From the NCBI RefSeq assembly GCF_033100135.1, contig NZ_CP136920.1, positions 3,033,001 through 3,097,000 on the forward strand: a stretch of DNA of 64,000 nt. The letters are read 5' to 3'. The translations under genes and the position numbers were made by a program. This stretch comes from Rubellicoccus peritrichatus (GTDB taxonomy: Bacteria; Verrucomicrobiota; Verrucomicrobiia; Opitutales; Cerasicoccaceae). The notes under the pieces are model-generated. The model was not told where the DNA came from. It made no database searches and saw only the letters and a program-made list of their open reading frames with translations. Positions 22,201 through 28,043 of the stretch are shown here, in pieces. Numbering within the stretch: position 1 is the first letter of the stretch; each line of letters opens with the position of its first letter.

Positions 22201-22658
22201 TTGATGACCTAGTCCTTAGGGCTGATGATATGTCAGGGAATCGGGGGAGCTTCTGGGATAATTTCTCCTCCAAGCCGAAAAGAAGTGCAGATGATATTTT
22301 GGATAAACACGAGGCGCGAAAATTATCAAGAAATCTGCCAGACAATCTGAAATGTGATGGTGTTTGTGATAAGTATGCAGATGCCTTACAAGATTCGCTC
22401 AAAAAGCGCGGAATCAGTGGAGAAAGAATAAGGGTTGAAGCTGGTGTCGATTCAAGTATTTACTCAGATCGTTTGGGTAAGCAATTGAGTGGAATCACGA
22501 ATGAGGCAGGAGTTGGCTACCATGATGCTATTCGTGTAGGCGATGAAGTGTTTGACAATTTTAGACCGCAGGGTATCCCTGTGGATGAATTTTTTGAGGA
22601 TTTGGGAGGCTCTATGATTGAGCAGACTGGTGGTAGAGTGTTGACAACTACTTTTTGA
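13224..22658 (+). CDS. RHS/YD-repeat polymorphic toxin with papain-fold C-terminal tip
   Basis: Translation from ATG 13224 (GAGAG just upstream) gives 3144 residues; a GTG at 13182 lies inside the previous gene and is less likely. Order: an N-terminal hydrophobic export segment (about 18-36); a transglutaminase-like region around Cys410 (SPIEQCALLVYLL); the GDPVDITTGALV segment typical of DUF6531 near residue 1134; a long run of YD repeats (about 1300-2600); and the RHS core (YYDPLAGRFMSPDPLG to DPTGR, about 2817-2856). Beyond the core, a roughly 290-residue variable tip ends in a domain with Cys (codons 22353 and 22365), His (22521, GYHDAIRV) and Asp-Asn (22554-22559, VFDNFRPQGI). This matches papain-fold toxin 2 (Tox-PL-2-like) architecture. 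By family analogy the RHS shell encloses and autoprocesses the tip, which acts as a cysteine protease or deamidase in a target cell. An immunity gene follows 18 bases later. Confidence 0.88.
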   Translation: MKSDHPMYLRIKKMLVNEYQFLRFFVPIFSIIVADLTAVPEDFETQVVPVGQLSGGIALDSVEGGAYDIYSHSTRHYNRSTGTYQATRYYDDPPGYNNVPADEPIWVFGSKYEYQDDAPIGGEPLYTNQSYSVVAHIGRPVLENAFRVEVYGLDDNNEFVRILYRDITVPTPWTDDGDAYGAMIESGSDSVTEYIPGIGLEITIKPVPGTYMGAPSYEAFVITFRASLPDYYYSVLGKGLAFDGQNLIEMAKLSSGAHAYERLFDMSFVNKADTFSSTLLKPVFDSEPMPPMYLGMSPDEIMNHLPDYTFDGTFNVETASGPKLNSQTTLFKQLDHSPELRRHPILDDFVDSLGNDPLTLANYVQNEIELIDAFYQVSESGGQARLGPRGISRSALAVFQEEQGSPIEQCALLVYLLRQAGVPAFYMKPQANQLKLLSSQISAMLGVQIQEYNNTSNKLVAVNFPFVAAYIDGQYKYIFPWIKDTEVIEGFDLYSLMPVEWNSPYKWFHGYIHNDPVIMSLDERDQPDVLWPKFIEKQLQTYYPFLSLDDLGVQIKNRKQYYPSFDDLPRPYSVTGNPTAFESYGLPVYRNIFNKKRLEIYVGHDIDGDGNTPDLLFDSGENNWLECDLHNRRFFIYADNIQRVGGGSDIEWLPCYVVLQPYRPAAADDQTDISMVDPFASNSGVVNGFKEEVRITVDDPSSNFAFFNYAYLRESYLIKSETPAGATGQGNAWPILNNRESYTMYVDFFTGDSVAFCSNTGRVTERMLEVHVQDIWSNQQSGNRDKKIDHGAFLYLQGQSYWYRVGRFAETVNDLHKVRMMSSLFGLAGVILEASSFTNRIVSYGYPAFDVTDAGNASVLLNLGYGEIHPDEFSDFSEITSFLIATLGSTLEHGIIMQFWNGLEAASAIKVLQKSNPVLLTHDNYIDEGNKFYKDGAEVSSGTTGSQSLKSIFGDFTWDVDLDLIFNTNKDSVFSYAWASPGEVSVGDRQFYSLVAINEGVDQEWDIIGSGGQVLNGAFGVEELGDPIDYGLVLEMENIGLENLNAYIAIPYDDLLDVTVDTYPPDAAPDIINNLKSDIENWIDKQPQASLELAKEQGKEFSPGVTSAGSQISLNVNNGQLIEPNFYDAPNQKLGDPVDITTGALVIDEVDVSLPGPFPLELRRNYNSQDASFGSFGWAWKISFLPYLVFNDAKDRIRAAELDGSVVEYRLVATNGPGYLEFWVPFAEDNPTMTNNNMDGIGSLANPFNNIILKKQFQVNGTPRDFYELFASDGSVRQYMVQSFHQNGYDRTRPYLVNWWDNRQNRLEFQYGDDDSKSSWGQLTRVEGSSGVFLNFRYDTYGRIVEADTSDGRWFRYEYDEHNTLRRVIRPDNSSIRYDYQIKKAKVGDVEKDYSTYAITRIESPDGRLLINEYDANQRVVRQSATVGQDLFPVQNASYKYTERTIEGKTFQENTITDVFGNKTVYEIFDGMITRIKNPLNQNEYRSYFINTNQYFDARDKVIKSNGANGYQRSLHSTEDKRILPNSNPKRGLKTFYQYDNRGNLISVEREGHFAGTEKTESVETTYEYDARDRLIKISGPRIQTDSGAYRDVTEYIYDLSDKTRAKESEFPNISRTQDSKNHTFLPKLIIKRNDNQLLSGTFISYRNLTKKVSGKTYFANGVLNQERVAYKSSDEALTTYSYDNNLPLGFPNKRTSYSGTSDPSYPNIEIELLHNQRGEVVKEIAPDGTVTRYDYDVMSRLTATRIFDDSDTGEPISWNFTYYNGNGEPTWSDGPAHGPEDYVFRDYDGAGRVIAELVWRSQANSDGTGVEAVPDQDSFQGQAMTTYQYDGFGNLTSMIDPNGNVTAFLYDKLGRPTNKRITDNSGELLNNESYTYEPGGKIKTITNGKGGVTDFKYTSYGDVYYRKNPDGTIHKWRYYKDGRLKEEIHANNTVTEYAYDDNNFTVKASITGTGYSPSPNESYPTVTTVTDRRGNVVSSTDMDGFTFTTEYDDINRVKRTVGPDPVTSSQLIDTYSYDPVNRKVTVNNQANEKIINETDRLGRPFRTYIHNASGEIERSGTDYSDDFHSATSWRGNPKTVKTTTWFNTLGQPVIVRHDDGTYTMATYDRNGNVVESQDEIGQISTFTYDGLNRIKSSTTPDGATTFLGYDLIGNLTSRIMPGDLIWTSEYDVAGRMKSEVLGQGDQITRNFSYSHYSGQAQAPDVFERAQLKLIKDESRGISYKYPEYDGFGRIVEMNTSGSAAVYHLKHTFEYDLRGNITKFDQDYTNSSLEDTEIIRTYDDYSRLETEQIKRGISIHTDLMQSWDNAGRREKLHLATTSAGTPELAFDYTAAGRVDLITSRVGGTARTFDYQYNNAGFLNKRINLFREREITNRDVRGRPLAVSTKVTGTSTPFLVENNILWRNDSKLNQYMVSRQGAPITSNENKIFQYNSRGQLTQEKLKRPATVTVTADYGYDEQKLGVMTSMSITNAISGNIGFESGFSDFMRLGNVRLNGQKIAVSGTLTNVGEALEVRTRKVGSSSWQDLDQWAWTDSQKTQWAGEFNPEEDGNYQLQVSAVHESSVFIGEDGRELHRVQNPTSETETVSFSVTENALGEPVNLIYDEAGFITSKTWSDGQTQTFKWDALGRLIELNQTGTGAFAFDAVYDGAGRRLACEYTPSGGSTVMEECLFDPMVEFLELAVKVQVTTDNQEEWVWKIHGPDMGAGYGSLQGIGGIEAFIGESSDKALGAVTDFLGNVVATISESPKSVSWSDTVISAYGPLPGSTMHHIDGSSSTVYTPSGETTTPVQALAAATTWRSMRIDPTVYICMGTRYYDPLAGRFMSPDPLGHAASMDLYSYANGDPINFVDPTGRAPGKAPTDGVIGSTFQKAGIYLYMTYSIIAQGNPVSRLYKRWDNGRKVRGEQIGQAIWNFSDYYRENAWSNFQDNASTFFGGEWESFKANPFLYVSATAEPRGGWAGPIVRALRPLRLTDEWISFGGRSTTRTDNIFDDLVLRADDMSGNRGSFWDNFSSKPKRSADDILDKHEARKLSRNLPDNLKCDGVCDKYADALQDSLKKRGISGERIRVEAGVDSSIYSDRLGKQLSGITNEAGVGYHDAIRVGDEVFDNFRPQGIPVDEFFEDLGGSMIEQTGGRVLTTTF

Positions 22659-22676
22659 TAAAAAGATTATTGTTCC

Positions 22677-23009
22677 ATGGATACTGTTCTTAAAAATGAG
22701 CCTTGGCTAATCGAATTCATTCAACATATGAGTTGTAGGCCAGGGGCATATCTTGGGGGCGAAAGTGTGACATTGTTTCAAGCTTACTTAAATGGTGCAA
22801 TAACATCTAGACGTAAGCTTGGAATCTCTGTTTTTACTCCAGAGGAAGAGCATATTTTAGTTAATTTCGAGAAATGGATGGAGAATAAATTTGAAATCAC
22901 GGATACCCGAGGTTGGTGGGGTTTAATCCAAAAGATAGATTCTTCAGATAAGAATATATATACGTTTATAAGATTATTTGATGAATTTCTAGAACAAGAT
23001 GCATCTTAG
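22677..23009 (+). CDS. Probable immunity protein for the RHS papain-fold toxin
   Basis: A small 110-residue acidic, soluble protein without signal peptide, starting 18 bases after the toxin gene. I do not recognise a named family; the sequence contains FEKWMENKFEITDTRGWWG. Position directly after a polymorphic toxin, small size and the presence of a second, degenerate copy behind a second toxin tail are the standard signs of an immunity gene. It would stay in the cytoplasm and block the catalytic cleft of the toxin; this is inferred from context, not from sequence homology. Confidence 0.7.
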   Translation: MDTVLKNEPWLIEFIQHMSCRPGAYLGGESVTLFQAYLNGAITSRRKLGISVFTPEEEHILVNFEKWMENKFEITDTRGWWGLIQKIDSSDKNIYTFIRLFDEFLEQDAS

Positions 23010-23164
23010 GCCAAGTAGGTTTCGTATTTTCGTCAATCTTCTTTGATGGATTAACCTACAGGCTAACCATAGCCGAGGGTATGCCAATTGATGAGTTCTT
23101 CAAAGATCTTTATGCTGAGACAATTCAAGAGGATGGAGGTCGAGTATTGACAACTAGTTTTTAG
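23010..23164 (+). pseudogene. Orphan toxin C-terminal fragment (second papain-fold tip remnant)
   Basis: The frame ending at TAG 23162-23164 translates to FFDGLTYRLTIAEG, then MPIDEFFKDLYAETIQ and GGRVLTTSF. This aligns with the end of the intact toxin (VFDNFRPQGIPVDEFFEDL and GGRVLTTTF). Only about the last 50 residues remain; the Cys and His halves of the catalytic centre and any start codon are missing, so it cannot make an active enzyme. It is a left-over of a displaced RHS tip, as known for orphan toxin-immunity modules behind rhs and cdiA genes. Confidence 0.75.
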
Positions 23165-23182
23165 AAATAAAAATTAGAATTT

Positions 23183-23515
23183 ATGAAAGTATCAGTTGAA
23201 GATAGGCCATGGCTAATTGAGTATTTTCGACTTATGAGCAAAAGACCTGGTTCGCTTATTGGTGGTGAGTAGGTGCAGTTATTTGAGCTATATATTTCAG
23301 GATATATGTCGGCACGACATGATTTGGGAATTCCTGAGTTTGGTCCTGGGGAGGAGACTCTGTTATTCGATTTCGAAAAATGGATGGAGGATAAATTTGA
23401 AATCACGGATACTCGGGGTTGGTGGGGTTTAATCCAAAGGATAGATTCTTCAGATAAGAATATATATACGTTTATAAGATTGTTTGATGAGTTTTTAGGA
23501 CAAGATGCATCTTAG
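23183..23515 (+). pseudogene. Second immunity gene copy interrupted by an amber codon
   Basis: From ATG 23183 the frame encodes a paralogue of the immunity protein at 22677 (MKVSVEDRPWLIEYF versus NEPWLIEFIQ), but an in-frame TAG at 23270-23272 replaces the serine after GGE. The frame then continues to TAG 23513-23515 with strong similarity: the final 45 or so codons are almost identical at nucleotide level to the first copy. A GTG directly after the amber (23273) could restart translation to give an 80-residue N-truncated product. It is most likely a decaying gene, although amber readthrough or a sequencing error is possible. Confidence 0.75.
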
Positions 23516-23679
23516 GTCGAGTAGCATTCATAAACCTTTCCAATTCCAACCCTACTATTGCGATTGCTGTCATGCCAACTTGTTATAAAAAGCGCGATGC
23601 TCAGCTTCTCGATATTTCACTGTCGGTTCTGGACTTATTCTATTGCCATGTAATGGCCTCATCAGGATCCTATTGTAAT

Positions 23680-25182
23680 ATGACGAAAATCTGTAGCTAC
23701 ACGCTAATCGTTGGACTAATTCTGCTGAATATTGTGACGTCTAAAGCAGCTTTATTTGAGCGGGTTGGTTCTGTTATTGGCCCAATCGAATCTTTGGATG
23801 CCTACAACGGCCAGCTCATCGCAGCAAGTAATCGTTACATTATAGAACAAGAGGATGGTTCTGGAGGGGGTTCTTACGGGACAGTTTATGTATCAGACGA
23901 TGCCGGTGCGACTTGGCGAAACCTGAATTTGGAAAGCGAAACGCGCATTAATATAGTTGAGATGGCCGTCTCTGCCCAAGGCGTGGTGTTTGTGGGGAAG
24001 ACTGACAGAAATCAGGATAAAAGCTATCCAGCCGTGACCGCACGATTGCAAACGAATGGTTCGCTACAGGTAAATTTGATCTCAACCGAGGGCATGAAAC
24101 GGGAAAACTTTTGGGCATCCAATGTGGCTTTTGGGAATGGGCGCTACATTATGAGTACTGAAAATGGTTATCTTTACACTTCAGTTGACGGTCTTAATTG
24201 GGAGAAGAATGATTGGACGCCTGTTGGCAATACCCGAGCTGATATAGACGATCTTATTTGGGATGGAAGTCGTTTTGTCTTGGTTGTCGGACCCTATATT
24301 CAAACTATTTGTGACGATAGTGATCCGTTTTTAGATCCTATCAATTGTACAGAAATAGAACATCCGGAGAAGTTCTATCAATCCAGCGATGGCTTAGTCT
24401 GGACTCAAGTTGAAAGTAACCTCCCAGAGTCTTTCTTAAGCCTTAGCATAAGTAATTTGTACTACATGAATAGCCACTATGTATTGCGAGGAACTTATTA
24501 CTCAGCAGGCGGTGGTATTATTGAAGACTTTAATGCAACTTTTATCAGTGAAGATTTAATCAATTGGACTGATATTAGTGGTTCTTTCCCTCTAACAACA
24601 GATGCTGGTTTGGGCACTTTTAACTATGCAGGTAACTCCCCAGTCGGCCCCTTTGCTTCTGGCAATGGCTACATGGTCACAGAGAGATGGGTTAACGGGG
24701 TAAACTATATTCTCTTTTCACAAAATGGTCTGGATTGGCAGATATTGGATTCAGGTCTCTATTCAATCCGCTCTCTTTACTTTGTGGCTGGGAGTTACTT
24801 TGCCGTCGGACGACGGACTGAAGAGGAGACTGAATTGAGTATTTTTCGTGCGACGCAGGAGTTCATACCACAGAGAGGTTCACTTCCTGCGATTCCTCCT
24901 GCAAACCCTTGGGCTTCGAGTTTTATTGCTGGCCCAAGTGCCTTTTATAATAGCAACCTTGGTTTCTTTATCAAAGATGCTGATAGCCAGTGGGCATACA
25001 GCGATATACTTGGTTGGATTTATCCAGTAGGTGACTTTGCCCCAGACCTGTGGCTGTACGTTTTCGATCAAGACAATTGGATGTATACTACACGCAGTTT
25101 TGAAGGTCTGAGTTTTCGTATTACTACAGGCCTTTGGTATTTCTACGATGTGGATACTAACTTTTTCTATCCTAATCAGTAA
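23680..25182 (+). CDS. Secreted beta-propeller (BNR/Asp-box-like) protein with tryptophan-rich C-terminal domain
   Basis: The ATG at 23680 is preferred over upstream starts because it begins a good signal peptide (MTKICSYTLIVGLILL, cleavage near SKA), giving 500 residues. The body contains Asp-box-like turns (VSDDAGATWRN, TSVDGLNWEK, QSSDGLVWTQ, SQNGLDWQI) expected of a BNR/sialidase-type propeller. The last 80-90 residues (LGWIYPVG, LWLYVFDQDNWMY, LWYFYDV) form a tryptophan/tyrosine-rich module that matches the C-terminal region of the giant protein at 5450. No catalytic Arg triad of true sialidases is evident. Role unknown; extracellular recognition or a shared surface-anchoring domain is inferred. 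Confidence 0.75.
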   Translation: MTKICSYTLIVGLILLNIVTSKAALFERVGSVIGPIESLDAYNGQLIAASNRYIIEQEDGSGGGSYGTVYVSDDAGATWRNLNLESETRINIVEMAVSAQGVVFVGKTDRNQDKSYPAVTARLQTNGSLQVNLISTEGMKRENFWASNVAFGNGRYIMSTENGYLYTSVDGLNWEKNDWTPVGNTRADIDDLIWDGSRFVLVVGPYIQTICDDSDPFLDPINCTEIEHPEKFYQSSDGLVWTQVESNLPESFLSLSISNLYYMNSHYVLRGTYYSAGGGIIEDFNATFISEDLINWTDISGSFPLTTDAGLGTFNYAGNSPVGPFASGNGYMVTERWVNGVNYILFSQNGLDWQILDSGLYSIRSLYFVAGSYFAVGRRTEEETELSIFRATQEFIPQRGSLPAIPPANPWASSFIAGPSAFYNSNLGFFIKDADSQWAYSDILGWIYPVGDFAPDLWLYVFDQDNWMYTTRSFEGLSFRITTGLWYFYDVDTNFFYPNQ

Positions 25183-25465
25183 TCTGATTGCATAAGCTCA
25201 GCTTGCTTGGTTTCGCATTAAAAACACAAATTCAATTTTTGCTCGTTTAGCTATTTAAAGTGCGCCCGCTTTACTCACCCCTTCGAGGCTACGCCATCTT
25301 CGTTTTTGTGCATTCTGTTAGGCACAGAGGAAGCTGCCAGGTCTGTCTTGATGATAATGTAGAGGACGCATTCTTATCGCGCTGCCTGTATAATATGAAA
25401 ACAAAAAGTGGATTCATAAATAGTAGGATTGCATTCTTTGTTCAAATTTGCCTATTATTTTGGCT

Positions 25466-25933
25466 ATGTATCGTTTCATCCAATACATTCTTTTAAATTC
25501 AATAGTTCTTACCGGTTTAGTCTCAGCACAGGTAGAGATTTCGACACAGCTGCCTGAAGTGGTCGATGGTAAATCGCTCGTCCGCATTGAGGCGAAAAAC
25601 ACTTTTGATCAACCGATCACCGGAATGCGTGGCTGGGTTGTTCTGATGGACGCCGAGGGAAGAGTAGTTGGCCAGCGAGCGGACTGGCTGATTGGGGGTG
25701 GCAAGGGAGCCGATTCAAAGAACTTAAACGCAAAGTCGTCTCCTGTGACTGCGGAGCTGGCATCTGAAGAAAACCTTGAGATCGTTATGCCAATAGAGCA
25801 TAAAGGTGTTGCTGAAAAGGGGAAACCAGTCGGTGAGCCGGTAAAAGCCAAGGTGATTGTCCATCGCCTGATAATGAAAGACGGCTCAATGCCTGATCCC
25901 CGCAAATACGTGGTTGAGCCGGAGAAAAAGTAG
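25466..25933 (+). CDS. Small secreted hypothetical protein
   Basis: A 155-residue protein from ATG 25466 with a convincing signal peptide (ILLNSIVLTGLVSAQ). A TTG six codons earlier is less likely. The mature part begins VEISTQLPEVVDG and looks like a single beta-sandwich, resembling a fibronectin- or Ig-like fold (IEAKNTFDQPITGMRGWVV). No named family is recognised. It stands alone, 283 bases after the propeller gene, and the preceding non-coding stretch shows no clear feature. Confidence 0.6.
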   Translation: MYRFIQYILLNSIVLTGLVSAQVEISTQLPEVVDGKSLVRIEAKNTFDQPITGMRGWVVLMDAEGRVVGQRADWLIGGGKGADSKNLNAKSSPVTAELASEENLEIVMPIEHKGVAEKGKPVGEPVKAKVIVHRLIMKDGSMPDPRKYVVEPEKK

Positions 25934-26535
25934 CGAATTATTCAGGAGCGTCGATTTTCGAAATACTGTCGAGTCTCCCATCGCCACATTAGATTGCACG
26001 CTCTTATATGCCTTGTGACAAAAGAACTCTTTAAGTGTTTTTTTACTAGTTATGTTGAATTGTCTTTTGCTGGTTTCACTTGAGTCTCATGTGAATTCTC
26101 TGGTTTACCATTTCAGTCGCATTTCTCTCCTCGGAAAACAAGATCTTTGCTAATAATAACGCCAATATAATCAAATTCAAATACTTGGCGTTGTGTAGAG
26201 ACGCAACCAACATTATTTGCTCCATTTTCATCGTAAGCCCAAAGCCTTTCTGGAGGGATTTCTGGATTTATCATACCTGTATCTGAACAGGCATTCCATG
26301 AGTGCTGAAAAGATCCAATTTGAATATCTGATACTAGTATTGCATCAATACGCAAGGAACTTATCGATAAGCTGATTTCAACCTATCCTTGGAGCGAACG
26401 AGTGTGCCTTAGTTAGGAATCGAAAACAATTTGGGCTAATTTAGCTTTTTAAATAAATGCTTGAAGTGAGCTCTTGTAAAGTAACATTGGATTATTACCC
26501 TGTAGATGTTTCATCTATTCTCAATCCATTTTATT
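25934..26535. other. Non-coding stretch with possible gene remnant on the minus strand
   Basis: This 600-base AT-rich region holds no convincing gene. On the minus strand 26113-26355 is open for 80 codons with protein-like composition (SDIQIGSFQHSWNACSD, RLWAYDENGANNVGC) but has only a TTG start, no ribosome-binding site and an upstream in-frame stop, so it is either a remnant or chance. No terminator hairpin was seen behind the small secreted gene. Confidence 0.3.
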
Positions 26536-27510
26536 ATGACTAGACGGAAAGTATACCTTCAGCCAGTTCGAAGCAAATTATCTCACAAGCATTTGGAGTT
26601 AAGCGTATTCAATCCTGTTAGTGTTTCCGTTTTAGATCAATTGAGCGAAACTAACGGTGCGAAAGCGTATACTGAACTTGGGGATCAGGATTTTTATCTT
26701 TGGGGTGTTAGGGACACTGAAAATAATCGGAAAGGTTGGGAACAGATGAAACCCGGAGATATTGTTCTTTATTATATTGACTTAAACCGACTGACGTTAG
26801 CTGCCGAAGTTATTAAAACAATTGATATGGAGGAGCTTTCGCTGAAGATTTGGGAACCGGACTCAAGGGGAACTCCCTTCAGCTTGCTTTATCAGCATAA
26901 TAAACCTATTGACATAAACTTGAGTTGGCCGGAACTGAAACGCAAATTTCGTTATCGCGAGAATGCAAATATACAAAGTTTCCGAAGATTGAGTCTTGAG
27001 CAAAGTGATATCATATTGAACATGCTGAACATTTCGACCTACTTTGATTTCGAAGAGCTAGAAATGGAGCCTTCTATTTTAGAAGACATCGATTCTATTG
27101 GTGGAGCTGATCCTTCTATATCTGAAACAATGAAAGAGGAGTTGCGGAAAAGCCGAATTGGTCAAGGGAAGTTCCGCCGGGATGTAATTAATTTGTGGAA
27201 GTATTGTTCGGTTACTAAGATTCAAAATTTAAAGCTTTTGAAGGCTTCTCATATTAAACCTTGGAGAGACTCTGATAATGACGAAAGACTCGACCCGTAT
27301 AATGGCCTTCTTCTAGCTGCGAATTATGACCATGTCTTCGATGGTGGATGGATTACATTTGATAAAAAAGGAAAGATTGTGTTTTCTGAGCAATTATCTG
27401 CACGGGAATTTATGCAGCTTGGTATTGATCCGGAAGTTGAATTAGAAAATCTAAGTGATGAAACTAAACTGTACTTATCATATCATCGAGAGCATGTTTT
27501 TTTTAAATAA
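26536..27510 (+). CDS. HNH endonuclease with N-terminal PUA/EVE-like domain
   Basis: Translation from ATG 26536 gives 324 residues; the in-frame ATG at 26506 is an alternative. The N-terminal half carries an EVE/PUA-like segment (FYLWGVRDTENN, WEQMKPGDIVLYY, LAAEVIKT), a fold used to read modified bases. The C-terminal third is an HNH_2-type nuclease: Cys of YCSVTKI, His239 (KASHIKPWRD), Asn256 (YNGLLLAANYDHVFD) and His266. PUA-like plus HNH architecture is known from modification-dependent restriction endonucleases, so defence against phage DNA carrying modified cytosines is a reasonable inference. It overlaps the start of the next gene by 17 bases. No partner methylase is seen, which fits a type IV enzyme. 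Confidence 0.75.
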   Translation: MTRRKVYLQPVRSKLSHKHLELSVFNPVSVSVLDQLSETNGAKAYTELGDQDFYLWGVRDTENNRKGWEQMKPGDIVLYYIDLNRLTLAAEVIKTIDMEELSLKIWEPDSRGTPFSLLYQHNKPIDINLSWPELKRKFRYRENANIQSFRRLSLEQSDIILNMLNISTYFDFEELEMEPSILEDIDSIGGADPSISETMKEELRKSRIGQGKFRRDVINLWKYCSVTKIQNLKLLKASHIKPWRDSDNDERLDPYNGLLLAANYDHVFDGGWITFDKKGKIVFSEQLSAREFMQLGIDPEVELENLSDETKLYLSYHREHVFFK

Positions 27511-27940
27511 CCCCGAACTGGTCGGATGGATCAAACATACTCGGCAACAGCTCCATAAATTGAATGCCAAGCAAATCGAAGAGTTGATTGAAGCTGGTTT
27601 CTTCTCCAAACAGGAGAAGGCTTGGCTCAAAATGTATCACAAGCTGAAGATTCTTCAGGAGACGATAGGTCATTGCCGAGTGCCACCCCATGAGGAGAAG
27701 AATCCTAAACTGAGTAGCTGGCTACAACGTCGGCGTGACAAGTTGAAGGCTACCGAAAAACCGACGCCAGTGTCTGAAGAAATTGAGCTTACGCCGCAGT
27801 TGCCTAGAACTGGATTCAAAGCTAAAAACCCACAGCAAATCATCTACAGTTCATTCGAATTCGGCACAATGATCAAAGACTTATATCTTGACTCCGATAG
27901 AATCAACCAATCCAGAGCTTTTAAAGAAGTTCTAAAGTAA
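27494..27940 (+). CDS. Short helicase-associated (HA) domain protein, possibly truncated
   Basis: From ATG 27494 (inside the 3' end of the HNH gene) this encodes 148 residues. It starts in the middle of one helicase-associated repeat (NPELVGWIKHTRQQLHKL) and contains one complete repeat (WLKMYHKLKILQETIGHCR then VPP and LSSWLQRRRDKLK). The HA domain normally occurs in tandem at the C-terminus of larger SNF2/DEAD-like or stand-alone proteins and probably binds nucleic acid. Beginning mid-repeat suggests the gene lost its 5' part when joined to the nuclease gene. It may still be translated by coupling to the nuclease. Function unknown. Confidence 0.55.
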   Translation: MFFLNNPELVGWIKHTRQQLHKLNAKQIEELIEAGFFSKQEKAWLKMYHKLKILQETIGHCRVPPHEEKNPKLSSWLQRRRDKLKATEKPTPVSEEIELTPQLPRTGFKAKNPQQIIYSSFEFGTMIKDLYLDSDRINQSRAFKEVLK

Positions 27941-28043
27941 AGCCTCTTGTCTAGAAGATGAGATGTCGTAGTATGCTTGCCATAGAGTTTTGTCGTTTAA
28001 TGTGGAATTTGCAAAATAGGCAATCTAGGTAAGGTTCTAGGTA

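Noticed and set aside
25260..25496. 78-codon plus-strand open frame between the propeller gene and the small secreted gene
   Set aside because: GTG start, no recognisable motif, and it runs into the signal peptide region of the real gene at 25466 in another frame.
26113..26355. 80-codon minus-strand open frame with protein-like composition
   Set aside because: Only a TTG start, no ribosome-binding site and an upstream in-frame stop; kept only as a possible remnant, not called as a gene.
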